Positions 9,127 through 18,036 of a DNA stretch of 38,858 bases are shown here, one piece after another; position 1 is the stretch's first letter, and the number at the start of each line of letters is the position of its first letter. Location of the stretch: contig JANSYC010000035.1 in the NCBI GenBank assembly GCA_024742605.1, positions 1-38,858 of the forward strand, written 5' to 3'. Origin of the DNA: Alphaproteobacteria bacterium. GTDB taxonomy: Bacteria > Pseudomonadota > Alphaproteobacteria > Thalassobaculales > Thalassobaculaceae. A program made the translations under genes and the position numbers. Under the pieces are notes generated by a model, which saw nothing but the letters and a program-made list of their open reading frames with translations, was not told where the DNA came from and did not search any database.

Positions 9127-10287
9127 CTAGTCGTCCAGTTCCACGAGCTCGATTTTCTCGGCCTTGGAATCGTATGCGAAGGCGATACGACCGGCCTTCA
9201 CCGCCAATGCGTCTTCGCCGAACACCTTCCGACGCCAGCCGCGCAAGGCCGGAACATCCGCATTGTCGTTTATCGCGATGGCTTCCAAGTCGTCGGCATT
9301 GGCGACCAGTTTCGGAGCCACGTCGTGGTCTTCACAGTTCAGGCGCAGCAGGACCTTCAGGAGGTCGATCATCGGCTGCTTGCCCGCCGGCATCTCCTGT
9401 TTTTCCTCGACCTTCGGCCAGGTCTCCTTCGGACTGTCGAGCGCCTGTTTGACCGCCGACAGAATGGCCGCGCCGGTCTTGCCGCCCGCGCTGTCGCTGT
9501 TGAAGGCTCTGGACCTTGCGAGATCGGCAGTTGTGGTCGGGCTTTGGGCCGCGATGTCGACCAAGGCGTCGTCCCGGATAACCCGGTTGCGGGGAACGTC
9601 GCGCTCTTGGGCCTCGCGCTCTCGCCATGCCGCGAGCGCCTGCAGGACCGCGAGGAATTTCGGCTTGGTGCTACGGACCTTCAGGCGTTTCCAGCTGTCT
9701 TCCGGGGCTGTCAGATAGGTCGAGGTCGCGGTCAGGGTCGCCATCTCCTCGTCCAGCCAGGACGACCGATCGGTCTTGGCCAGCCGATCCCGCAAGGCCT
9801 CGTAGCTGGGACGCAAATGGATCACGTCGGCCAGCGCATAGGTCAGTTGATGCTCCGACAGCGGCCGATGACTCCAGTCGGTAAATCGCGAGGTCTTGTC
9901 CAACTTGACCCCGGTCAGGGCCTTGACCATGCGGTCGTAGCTGATGGCATCGCCAAAACCGCAGACCATGCCGGCAATCTGGGTGTCGAAGATCGGACTC
10001 GGGACCGTCCCCATGCGATGGACGAAGATCTCGATGTCCTGGCGTGCGGCATGAAAAACCTTCAGCACGTCCGGATTTGCCAAGAGATCGTAGAGCGGCG
10101 TCAGGTCAATACCGTCCGCCAGCGGATCGACTGCCACCACATCGGCCTCACCGGCCAACTGTACGAGACAAAGCTTGGAGTAGTAGGTCTTGTCCCGCAT
10201 GAACTCCGTGTCGATGGCGACATAGGGTTCTTTTGCGAGCCGAGCGCACAGCTCCGCGAGTTCGGTCGAGTCTGAGACGAATGTCAT
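9127..10287 (-). CDS. rnd: Ribonuclease D
   Basis: About 386 residues from ATG 10287 (MTFVSDSTELAEL), the usual family start; the reading frame is open further upstream but that part is not conserved. RNase D trims the 3' ends of tRNA and other small RNAs. The DEDDy exonuclease motifs are all visible: AIDTEFMR (Asp, Glu), FHAARQDIEIF (Asp), and LTYALADVIHL (Tyr and Asp four apart). A C-terminal region beginning near AVLQALAAWREREAQ is the HRDC domain used for RNA binding. The gene converges on ppx and diverges from the SPOR lipoprotein gene across a 236-base region. Confidence 0.95.
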   Translation of the reverse strand: MTFVSDSTELAELCARLAKEPYVAIDTEFMRDKTYYSKLCLVQLAGEADVVAVDPLADGIDLTPLYDLLANPDVLKVFHAARQDIEIFVHRMGTVPSPIFDTQIAGMVCGFGDAISYDRMVKALTGVKLDKTSRFTDWSHRPLSEHQLTYALADVIHLRPSYEALRDRLAKTDRSSWLDEEMATLTATSTYLTAPEDSWKRLKVRSTKPKFLAVLQALAAWREREAQERDVPRNRVIRDDALVDIAAQSPTTTADLARSRAFNSDSAGGKTGAAILSAVKQALDSPKETWPKVEEKQEMPAGKQPMIDLLKVLLRLNCEDHDVAPKLVANADDLEAIAINDNADVPALRGWRRKVFGEDALAVKAGRIAFAYDSKAEKIELVELDD

Positions 10288-10417
10288 GTACTTGCTATAC
10301 ACCACACCCACGGGGACGCAACCACCCGCCTCGATTTGCTCCGAGATCTGTGGAGATTTGTCCGGCGATGCGCGCAGCGCTTCTGTCGGCCGGTCACTGA
10401 TCGGATGCAGCCAGACT

Positions 10418-10439
10418 CCCACGAACCACGACTCGTGGG
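10418..10439. repeat. Inverted repeat CCCACGA/TCGTGGG
   Basis: CCCACGA (10418-10424) and TCGTGGG (10433-10439) form a perfect 7-base inverted repeat with an 8-base spacer, overlapping two of the GANTC sites. It could be an operator or a hairpin; no T-tract follows on either strand. Confidence 0.45.
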
Positions 10440-10464
10440 GACTCGAGCCGAATCGGTTCTTGCC

Positions 10465-10478
10465 ATTTGTTCACAAAT
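10465..10478. promoter_or_regulatory. 14-base palindrome upstream of the SPOR gene
   Basis: ATTTGTTCACAAAT is ATTTGT and ACAAAT around two bases, 46 bases before the SPOR start codon. It is AT-rich in a GC-rich setting and could be a transcription factor site. It does not match the FixK/Fnr (TTGAT-N4-ATCAA) pattern; the binding protein is unknown. Confidence 0.35.
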
Positions 10479-10523
10479 CGCTCAAGATTCGTCCCATAAC
10501 AATCTGAATAACGGGGGGCATCC

Positions 10524-11540
10524 ATGGCCAAGCATCTCTTTTGGGTAGCCGGCCTGCCGCTGATTCTCGGAGGATGTCTACCGCTTCCGTTCACGATTGC
10601 GTCATCTGCGATAACCGGGATGAGCTACCTCACAACCGGCAAGTCTGGGACAGACCATGTGATCTCCGCCGCGCGGCAGGAGGATTGCTCGCTGACCAAT
10701 CCGCTCTTTGGAGAAAACGTCTGCGGGGAGATGCACCCAGATGATGACACTTATGTCGCCGTCCTGGCCTATCCCGGAGATCGAGACAATGTCGGGCGGA
10801 GCACTCGCGGAGGGGCCCTGACATCCCCGTCCTTTCCAGTCAACGCGGAAGGGCCCGCTGTACTGGCGCCCGCGCAAGTCGGGCATCAGGAGAGACTCGC
10901 CGCTCTGTCAAATCTGATGGCGCCGCCCCCTGAGATCACAATTGCAGGAATGTCTCTCGAGTCCAAACACGTCACGCAAAGGCCGCAGCGCCAGATCGTG
11001 GTCCAGACCGCCAACGCTGCGACATCGACCACTTGGGCTTCGACCGATACACGACCGAAAGTCCCGACGCGGGCCGTTGAGTTGGCGCCGTTGCCGACCC
11101 CTGGTGGGTTCGATGCACCTATCCCGTCCAAAGTCGATCGGGCGGTCGGAACGGATGTGACCGTTCCGCTCGCCAATGCCAGGCCCTCGGCTCAGCGCGC
11201 CTCGGAAAGGGCGCCCAAGATCATCGACACGCCTTCGGTCAGAGGCGATCAGCCGTCGCTTCCGCGGGTTGAGCACGGCAGCCTGGGGGCTTCCGGGCGC
11301 TACATCGTTGTCGGTTCGTTCAAAGAGCGGGACCGGGCGAATCGCCTGGCGGCGACCCTGGCGGATCATACGCCTAAAGTCCTCGCCGCGACGGTTAAGG
11401 GCGAGCGCTGGAACCGGGTCGCGGTCGGTCCGCTCAACGCGGTCGATGTCTCCGCAGCTAAGGCGTCTATTGGAACGGTTTCCGGCCGGCAGCCTTGGGT
11501 CGTGCGGCTGGAGAACCCGATTGTGCTGGCCGGCAACTGA
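10524..11540 (+). CDS. SPOR-domain lipoprotein
   Basis: 338 residues; the start follows GGGGGGCATCC. A lipoprotein signal ends in the lipobox LGGC (Cys about 18), so the protein is predicted to be anchored in the membrane facing the periplasm. A short hydrophobic part and a Cys-containing segment (QEDCSLTNPLFGENVCGEMHPDD) follow, then a long variable Pro/Ala/Thr-rich linker. The last 75 residues form a SPOR domain (GRYIVVGSFKERDRANRLAATL, then RWNRVAVGPLNAVD). SPOR domains bind peptidoglycan strands lacking stem peptides at division sites. A cell-wall or division role is inferred. Confidence 0.85.
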   Translation: MAKHLFWVAGLPLILGGCLPLPFTIASSAITGMSYLTTGKSGTDHVISAARQEDCSLTNPLFGENVCGEMHPDDDTYVAVLAYPGDRDNVGRSTRGGALTSPSFPVNAEGPAVLAPAQVGHQERLAALSNLMAPPPEITIAGMSLESKHVTQRPQRQIVVQTANAATSTTWASTDTRPKVPTRAVELAPLPTPGGFDAPIPSKVDRAVGTDVTVPLANARPSAQRASERAPKIIDTPSVRGDQPSLPRVEHGSLGASGRYIVVGSFKERDRANRLAATLADHTPKVLAATVKGERWNRVAVGPLNAVDVSAAKASIGTVSGRQPWVVRLENPIVLAGN

Positions 11541-11557
11541 TATCGGTTTCGCCTGCG

Positions 11558-12295
11558 TCAGGCGGCCCGATTGAGCCTGCGGGCAGATTTTTCCCGGTAC
11601 ATGTTGCGGTCGGCTTCGGCCAGGACGCGTGATGCGGGAGCGGTTCCGTCATAGGCGAACATGCCCACGCTCGCCTGGAGCTGGATGGCCGTGCCCAGGT
11701 AGTCGACCATGTGACGGTTCAGCCGGTCTGCCAGACGGTCGGCACGGACTTTCCCGTCCGTTGCGTCCAGATCCGGCATCACGACCGCGAATTCGTCTCC
11801 GCCAAGTCGGGCTACAGTATCGGTCTCTCTGACATCCGCTTTGAGGACCGCCGCGACCCCTTGCAGCAGGGCGTCACCGGCGGCGTGGCCGTAGGTGTCG
11901 TTGACGAGCTTGAACTGGTCGAGATCTATCATTAGCAGAATGCCGCCCTGCCGCGCGCGCTTGGCATGGGCGAGGCCTTTCCTGAGGTCCGCGTCGAAGC
12001 CGCGACGATTGGCGAGTCCGGTGAGCTCGTCGGTTTGGGACAGACTCTCCAGTTCGTTGATGCGATCTTCCTGTCGCTGAATGCGCTTCTGGGCTTCAGT
12101 CATTGCGATGAGAGCCAGCCTCAGCGCCTGTTCGGTCTCGGCACGGGTCGAGGGAAGTTCAATCTGCTCGAACTCGACCGCATTGGAAAAGCGCGCCAGC
12201 ATCCCGGTCACCTCCGCATAAAGCTTGGCACTGGGACCGTCGAGCAGTGCGGTGCTGTCCGGGGTCGCCCTGGGTGATGTGGTTGTGAGGCTCAT
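11558..12295 (-). CDS. Diguanylate cyclase (GGDEF)
   Basis: About 245 residues from ATG 12295, with GGAG about 7 bases before; an upstream in-frame start would add 18 residues. The N-terminal half has no recognised sensor but contains a predicted coiled coil (EAQKRIQRQEDRINELESL). The C-terminal GGDEF domain starts at DELTGLANRRGFD, carries the active motif RLGGDEFAVVMPD and an inhibitory I-site RETD five residues before it, so it should make cyclic di-GMP and be feedback-inhibited. There is no signal peptide or membrane segment. It converges closely with the SPOR gene and diverges from eipB. Confidence 0.92.
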   Translation of the reverse strand: MSLTTTSPRATPDSTALLDGPSAKLYAEVTGMLARFSNAVEFEQIELPSTRAETEQALRLALIAMTEAQKRIQRQEDRINELESLSQTDELTGLANRRGFDADLRKGLAHAKRARQGGILLMIDLDQFKLVNDTYGHAAGDALLQGVAAVLKADVRETDTVARLGGDEFAVVMPDLDATDGKVRADRLADRLNRHMVDYLGTAIQLQASVGMFAYDGTAPASRVLAEADRNMYREKSARRLNRAA

Positions 12296-12348
12296 CTCGC
12301 GTCTCCATTGCCTGGTCTTAGGAGAGGAGAAGCAAGCGCCGTGCCGCA

Positions 12349-12389
12349 AAACGCCGATTTCTGACCGTAACCGCAGGAAACGCCGATTT
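12349..12389. repeat. Pair of 12-base direct repeats between divergent genes
   Basis: AAACGCCGATTT occurs at 12349-12360 and again at 12378-12389, 29 bases apart, and both copies are preceded by CCGCA with a two-base offset. They lie between the divergent diguanylate cyclase and eipB genes. A regulator binding two sites is possible. Confidence 0.5.
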
Positions 12390-12544
12390 TACAACGGTTT
12401 CAGGATCGCTGAGCCTGGGTTAAGCTGGCCAAGTCGTGATGTCGGGATGTCGGTTAGGCAGAAATTGCCGACGGGTCTCACAAAACACGGCTTCGAGCGG
12501 ATTGCTGGACCTGAACCGGCCTAGTTTCTATTTGGAGACGAGGA

Positions 12545-13390
12545 ATGCGAAGAGAGACACCATCGGCAGACCGGACCAGGCCTCACACGGTGGGTTCGGT
12601 GTCCTGGGTGGCCCGTGTGTCAGTCGTCGCTGCGGGATTGGTCGCGTTTTTCATTCCGGACGCATCGGCGGCGGGCGGCGCCGCCGACCTCATTCAGCCG
12701 CATCGCGCAGTCTATGAGGCCAAATTGCTCCGAACCGCAGCAAATACTGAGGTGATCGGTGTCGAGGGACGCATGGCGTTCGAATGGAGGAACGATTGCG
12801 AGGGTTGGGGGGTGGATCAGATCTATCTCCTGAGCTTCTCCTATGCCTCCGGGGTGGGCGTCGACATTCGGTCTTCCTACAACACCTGGGAAGCCAAGGA
12901 CGGTTCGCGCTATACCGCCAAGGTGGATCGGGATCGGGCCGGTGAGAGGGAAGTCTTTTCCGTTGAGGCGGCGGACGGGGAAGCGCGATTTCGCGGCGAT
13001 CGAGAGGAGGTTTTTGAGCTTCCGGCCGGCACTATGTTTCCGACCGCCCACACTTTGGCACTCCTGGAGCGGGCGGAGTCCGGCCCCCGGTTCTTCAGCG
13101 TGAATGTTTTCGACGGCAGTGAGGTGGAGACCGCGAGCCTGATTTCGGCGGTGGTCGGCAAATCTCAGACCGGCCCGCCTCCGATCACACATGCGGCCAT
13201 GACACCGGCCTACTGGCCGATGCAGCTGGCTTTCTTCAAGGCGAACCAGACCGAATCCGTTCCTGATTTCGAGATGCGGATTGATTTGCAGCTGAACGGC
13301 GTGGCCCGTGAACTGGTGATCGACTACGGAGAGTTCACGGTCGCGATGAAGCTCAAGGAACTGGAACTGCTAGGAGGCGGTGGCTGCTGA
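12545..13390 (+). CDS. eipB: EipB family periplasmic cell-envelope protein (DUF1849)
   Basis: 281 residues with a long, charged N-terminus and a signal peptide ending DASA. The mature part has the EipB pattern: HRAVYEAKL, GVEGRMAFEWRNDCEGWGVDQ, STWEAKDG-like NTWEAKDGSRYTA, LPAGTMFPTAHTLALLERAE and VFDGSE. EipB of Brucella is a beta-spiral protein needed for envelope integrity and stabilised by a disulfide between an early Cys and one near the C-terminus. Here the only matching pair is the Cys in NDCEGW and the final residue of the protein. The role is taken from the family. Confidence 0.85.
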   Translation: MRRETPSADRTRPHTVGSVSWVARVSVVAAGLVAFFIPDASAAGGAADLIQPHRAVYEAKLLRTAANTEVIGVEGRMAFEWRNDCEGWGVDQIYLLSFSYASGVGVDIRSSYNTWEAKDGSRYTAKVDRDRAGEREVFSVEAADGEARFRGDREEVFELPAGTMFPTAHTLALLERAESGPRFFSVNVFDGSEVETASLISAVVGKSQTGPPPITHAAMTPAYWPMQLAFFKANQTESVPDFEMRIDLQLNGVARELVIDYGEFTVAMKLKELELLGGGGC

Positions 13391-13399
13391 AACGGTCGC

Positions 13400-14722
13400 T
13401 CAGTCTTCGTCCGGCGGTGGTTTGTCGGACGGACTTTGTTTCATGCGTCCGGCTCCGAGGCCGCGTCCTTTGAGGATGGCTCCGTCGCCGAGTTTGGCGC
13501 GCACGCTATCCATTGCTGTTTCGACCCTGCGGCGGCGGTCGAGATCTGGTTCCGCCAAGTCGGGAGGGTCGGCCAGGGCCTCCCCGCACAGATCGGAGAC
13601 GCCGACCCCGATCAGCCGAAACCGGCGGCCATCCGCCTCATGGGTCAGGATATCGTTCGCCACCCTGAAGATCCGATCCGCAAGCTGGGTCGGCGCCTGA
13701 AGTCCCCGCTGACGGGTGGAAAGCTTGAAATCCGCGGTTTTGAGTTTGAGGGTGACGGTGGAGCCGGCGATACCCTTTCGCTTGAGACGGCCCGAGACTT
13801 CCTCAGCAAGCTTCCAAAGATAGGGCCGGAGGGCCTCCGCGGTGGTGATGTCGCCATCGAAGGTGGTTTCGTTCGACACGCTCTTGACCGGAGATGACGC
13901 TTCGACACGTCGGTTGTCCTCGCCCCGTGCAAAGCGGTAAAGCCGCTGTCCCATTGCCCCATAGCGTCGCATCAGATCCCGTTCGGAATGCCCCTGCAGG
14001 TCCGCGACCCTGCGGATCCCGTCGGCCATGAGGGTCCGCTGCAAGGTCTTACCCACTCCCCAAATGATAGAGACCGGCTGCTCGGCCAGGAAAGCCGCCG
14101 CGTCAACCTTTCCGATCGCGTGAAAACCGCGCGGCTTATCCATATCGGAGGACACTTTAGCCAGGAACTTATTGTAGCTGAGGCCGATCGAAACGGTCAC
14201 CCGAATGCGGTCCTCAATCCGTTTGGCGAGCCGTGCGAGGGTTTCGGCCGGCGGGCCGCCGTGTAGGCGCGCGGTTCCGGACATGTCGAGGAAGGCTTCG
14301 TCGATGGAGAGCGGTTCCACAAGCGGCGTGACCTCACGCATCATCTCTCGAATCTCGGCCCCCACCGCAGCGTATTTCGCCATATTGGGCTTGATCACGA
14401 CCGCATGCGGGCAAGCGGCCAACGCCTTGAACATCGGCATGGCCGAGCGCACGCCGTGAATGCGCGCGACATAGCAGGCGGCTGACACCACGCCGCGCCG
14501 TCCGCCGCCGACGATCACCGGCTTGTCGAACAGGGACGGGTCGTCCCGTTTCTCCACACTGGCGTAGAACGCATCGCAATCGATATGACCGATCGAGAGC
14601 GTGCTCAATTCCGGGTGCCGGGCAAGACGTGGAGACCCACAGGAGGGGCAGCGGCCGATGGCTCCATGTGTCGCGGCCTTCTCCTCGTGCCAGCAGAAGC
14701 AGTCGCGGCACAAAACAGTCAC
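13400..14722 (-). CDS. dinB: DNA polymerase IV with N-terminal Cys-rich extension
   Basis: 440 residues. The Y-family core is clear: GHIDCDAFYASVE with the first catalytic Asp, SAACYVARIHGVRSAMPMFKA, SIDEAFLDMSG with the second acidic pair, and LSYNKFLAKVSSDMDKP, then a little-finger domain. The first 45 residues precede the usual start and contain CRDCFCWHE and CPSCGSPR, which look like a small zinc ribbon; such an extension occurs in other alphaproteobacterial DinB proteins. I see no clear QLxLF clamp-binding motif at the C-terminus. Translesion synthesis is inferred from the family. The start overlaps the ROK kinase stop by 4 bases (ATGA). Confidence 0.95.
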   Translation of the reverse strand: MTVLCRDCFCWHEEKAATHGAIGRCPSCGSPRLARHPELSTLSIGHIDCDAFYASVEKRDDPSLFDKPVIVGGGRRGVVSAACYVARIHGVRSAMPMFKALAACPHAVVIKPNMAKYAAVGAEIREMMREVTPLVEPLSIDEAFLDMSGTARLHGGPPAETLARLAKRIEDRIRVTVSIGLSYNKFLAKVSSDMDKPRGFHAIGKVDAAAFLAEQPVSIIWGVGKTLQRTLMADGIRRVADLQGHSERDLMRRYGAMGQRLYRFARGEDNRRVEASSPVKSVSNETTFDGDITTAEALRPYLWKLAEEVSGRLKRKGIAGSTVTLKLKTADFKLSTRQRGLQAPTQLADRIFRVANDILTHEADGRRFRLIGVGVSDLCGEALADPPDLAEPDLDRRRRVETAMDSVRAKLGDGAILKGRGLGAGRMKQSPSDKPPPDED

Positions 14723-15660
14723 GGTGAGGTATCCTGCTCATCCGGTGGCCAAAGCCAGGCGGCACCGCGGACGCCGGAACTGTCGCCATGCTTCGGTGGC
14801 CGCAGCTGGGTGCTGACTTGATCCGAGAACACGTAACGCTGCCAAACCTCGGGCAGCCGGTCGTACAGCACCCGGATGTTGGACAACCCGCCTCCGAGGA
14901 CGATGACATCTGGATCGAGAATGTTGATGACGGAGGCCAGACCGCGCGCCAGCCGGTCGATATAGGTCTCCACGAAGGCCGCGGCCGCCGGATCATCTTT
15001 GGCGGTCTCGACGATCTCCGACGGGCCTGCGTGGAGCCCCGTGATCTCATGATACCAGTAGGACATGGCCGGCCCGGACAACCATGTCTCCAGGCACCCC
15101 GCCCGGCCGCAGTAGCAGAGGCGGCCGGGATTCTCGGATCTGTCGGGCATGGGCAAGGCATTGTGACCCCATTCCCCGGCAATTCCATTGGCACCGTCAA
15201 GTGCGACGCCGTTGACGGCGATTCCGGCCCCGACCCCTGTCCCCAGAATCACGCCGAAGACCACGTTGGCACCGGTCGCCGCGCCGTCACGTGCCTCGGA
15301 TACGGCGAAGCAGTTGGCATCGTTCTGTATCCGAACCTGACGGCCCAGTGCGTCGGCCAAATCCCTGTCCAACGGGTGGCCGATCAACCAGGTTGAATTG
15401 GCATTCTTCACCAGGCCGGAGACCCGGGACATGGCCCCCGGAATCCCCACGCCCACTCGTGCGGCGCCAAGTCCGATCTGGCGTTCCAAACCCAAGACGA
15501 GGTCCCGGACCGCGGCGACCGTGGCATGGTAGTCATTGCGGGGCGCAGAAATACGGCGGCGCACCAACTCAAGCCCCTGAGAATCCAAGACGATTGCTTC
15601 GATTTTGGTGCCGCCCAGATCGACACCGATGCGCGGGCCGGCGGTTTCTGAAATCGACAT
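14719..15660 (-). CDS. ROK family sugar kinase (fructokinase-like)
   Basis: 313 residues. IGVDLGGTKIEAIVLD is the ATP-binding ROK start. VGVGIPGAM, NDANCFAVSEA with the catalytic Asp, and GVILGTGVGAG follow. The ROK zinc site is shown by GEWGHNALP and CYCGRAGCLETWLSGPA. Composition resembles the Mak fructokinase / N-acetylglucosamine kinase branch, but substrate cannot be fixed. It overlaps dinB by ATGA, so the sugar kinase and polymerase share a transcript, and it diverges from divK. Confidence 0.9.
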   Translation of the reverse strand: MSISETAGPRIGVDLGGTKIEAIVLDSQGLELVRRRISAPRNDYHATVAAVRDLVLGLERQIGLGAARVGVGIPGAMSRVSGLVKNANSTWLIGHPLDRDLADALGRQVRIQNDANCFAVSEARDGAATGANVVFGVILGTGVGAGIAVNGVALDGANGIAGEWGHNALPMPDRSENPGRLCYCGRAGCLETWLSGPAMSYWYHEITGLHAGPSEIVETAKDDPAAAAFVETYIDRLARGLASVINILDPDVIVLGGGLSNIRVLYDRLPEVWQRYVFSDQVSTQLRPPKHGDSSGVRGAAWLWPPDEQDTSP

Positions 15661-15789
15661 CTTACGGCATCCGTCGATGGTGGTATGAGGGACTGAAACT
15701 GTTTATAGTCCAATATACGGTGACCCGCTCGCGCGAAGGTTAAATCCGCGTCGAGGTAAACTTGAACCAGAAGGTCGAGTGGCAACGGA

Positions 15790-16200
15790 ATGAATTCAGC
15801 AGAGACCAATTCGGCATCACCTGGTGGCGATGAGAAACCGAAGACTGTTCTGATCGTCGAGGATAACGAGCTGAATATGAAGCTCTTCCACGATCTTCTG
15901 GAAGCGCACGGTTATGATATCATCGGAACGCAGGACGGAATGGAAGCACTTCGGATCGCTCGGGACCGGCGTCCGGACCTGATCCTGATGGATATTCAGC
16001 TTCCGGAGGTCTCCGGTCTCGAAGTAACCAAGTGGATCAAGGAAGACGACCGCTTGAAGTCCATTCCCGTGATTGCCGTAACGGCTTTTGCGATGAAGGG
16101 CGATGAGGAAAAAATTCGCGAAGGTGGATGCGAAGCGTATATCGCGAAACCGATTTCCGTTAGCCATTTTCTTGAAACCGTGAAGAAGTTTTTGAGTTGA
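15790..16200 (+). CDS. divK: Single-domain response regulator DivK
   Basis: 136 residues forming one receiver domain after an 18-residue flexible start. The acidic pocket (IVEDNELN), phosphoacceptor Asp68 in [16 protein letters not shown], the Thr in VTAFAMKG and the Lys in IAKPIS are all present. [10 protein letters not shown] is typical of DivK. DivK signals cell-cycle state to the DivJ/PleC/DivL kinases in alphaproteobacteria. The position immediately before pleD, 49 bases apart, matches the Caulobacter divK-pleD operon. Confidence 0.93.
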   Translation: MNSAETNSASPGGDEKPKTVLIVEDNELNMKLFHDLLEAHGYDIIGTQDGMEALRIARDRRPDLILMDIQLPEVSGLEVTKWIKEDDRLKSIPVIAVTAFAMKGDEEKIREGGCEAYIAKPISVSHFLETVKKFLS

Positions 16201-16249
16201 AACTGTTAACTTGGTCGGCCTTGGAAACAAGCCGGCTTGAGGAAATCTA

Positions 16250-17617
<1,368 letters not shown>

Positions 17618-17668
17618 CGCCCGATCGGTCGACACAAGCCCTGTTCCAGAACCAAGCTGACCAATGCC

Positions 17669-17692
17669 AAAAGGCCGCGCACGGGCGGCCTT
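17669..17692 (-). terminator. Intrinsic terminator of rpmG
   Basis: An 8-base stem AAGGCCGC (17671-17678) / GCGGCCTT (17685-17692) with a 6-base loop. Read on the minus strand, the stem is followed by a TTTT run, 74 bases after the rpmG stop. Convergent pleD may also end here. Confidence 0.7.
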
Positions 17693-17765
17693 CCAGTCAG
17701 AAGCTCGGTGCATGCCTCAATCTAGATCTCAGAAGATCGGCCGACGAAGCATGCGCGAAACGCGC

Positions 17766-17933
17766 TTACTTGATCTTGGATTCCTTGAACAGCACATGCT
17801 TGCGCGCCACCGGGTCGTACTTACGAAGCTCAAGCTTCTCGGTCTTGGTCCGCGGGTTCTTCTTGGTCACGTAAAAATAGCCGGTCTCGGCGGTGCTGAT
17901 CATCTTGATCAGAACGGTCGCTGGCTTGGCCAT
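17766..17933 (-). CDS. rpmG: 50S ribosomal protein L33
   Basis: 55 residues ([20 protein letters not shown] ... [10 protein letters not shown]), the usual length. [22 protein letters not shown] is the L33 core. It is the Cys-free form that does not bind zinc. It is transcribed alone after the S41 protease gene from a good promoter, and ends at a clear terminator. Confidence 0.97.
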   Translation of the reverse strand: MAKPATVLIKMISTAETGYFYVTKKNPRTKTEKLELRKYDPVARKHVLFKESKIK

Positions 17934-17980
17934 GCTCTTCTCCTAGTCGGCGCGAACGAGGTCGCGAAATCGGAGGGCGC

Positions 17981-18008
17981 AAAATAGCGACTGCCCCCCT
18001 GAAGTCAA
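17981..18008 (-). promoter_or_regulatory. Sigma-70-type promoter of rpmG
   Basis: On the minus strand TTGACT (18003-18008) and TATTTT (17981-17986) are separated by 16 bases, 48 bases before the rpmG start. The -35 matches 5 of 6 consensus bases and the -10 matches 4 of 6. Confidence 0.5.
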
Positions 18009-18036
18009 GCGCCGATCTTGCGCCTTATATCTTTGG

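Larger units (their letters stand above)
10414..10490. promoter_or_regulatory. Cluster of five GANTC (CcrM) sites
   Basis: GACTC at 10414, 10430 and 10440, GAATC at 10450 and GATTC at 10486 lie within 77 bases, three of them 10 bases apart. GANTC is the target of the alphaproteobacterial cell-cycle methyltransferase CcrM, and methylated sites in promoters recruit GcrA. The cluster sits between the divergent rnd and SPOR genes, 34-110 bases upstream of the SPOR start. Confidence 0.5.

Noticed and set aside
11558-11610. Small CTGC/GCAG hairpin followed by T-run after the SPOR gene
   Set aside because: It lies inside the coding end of the diguanylate cyclase gene and the stem is only four pairs.
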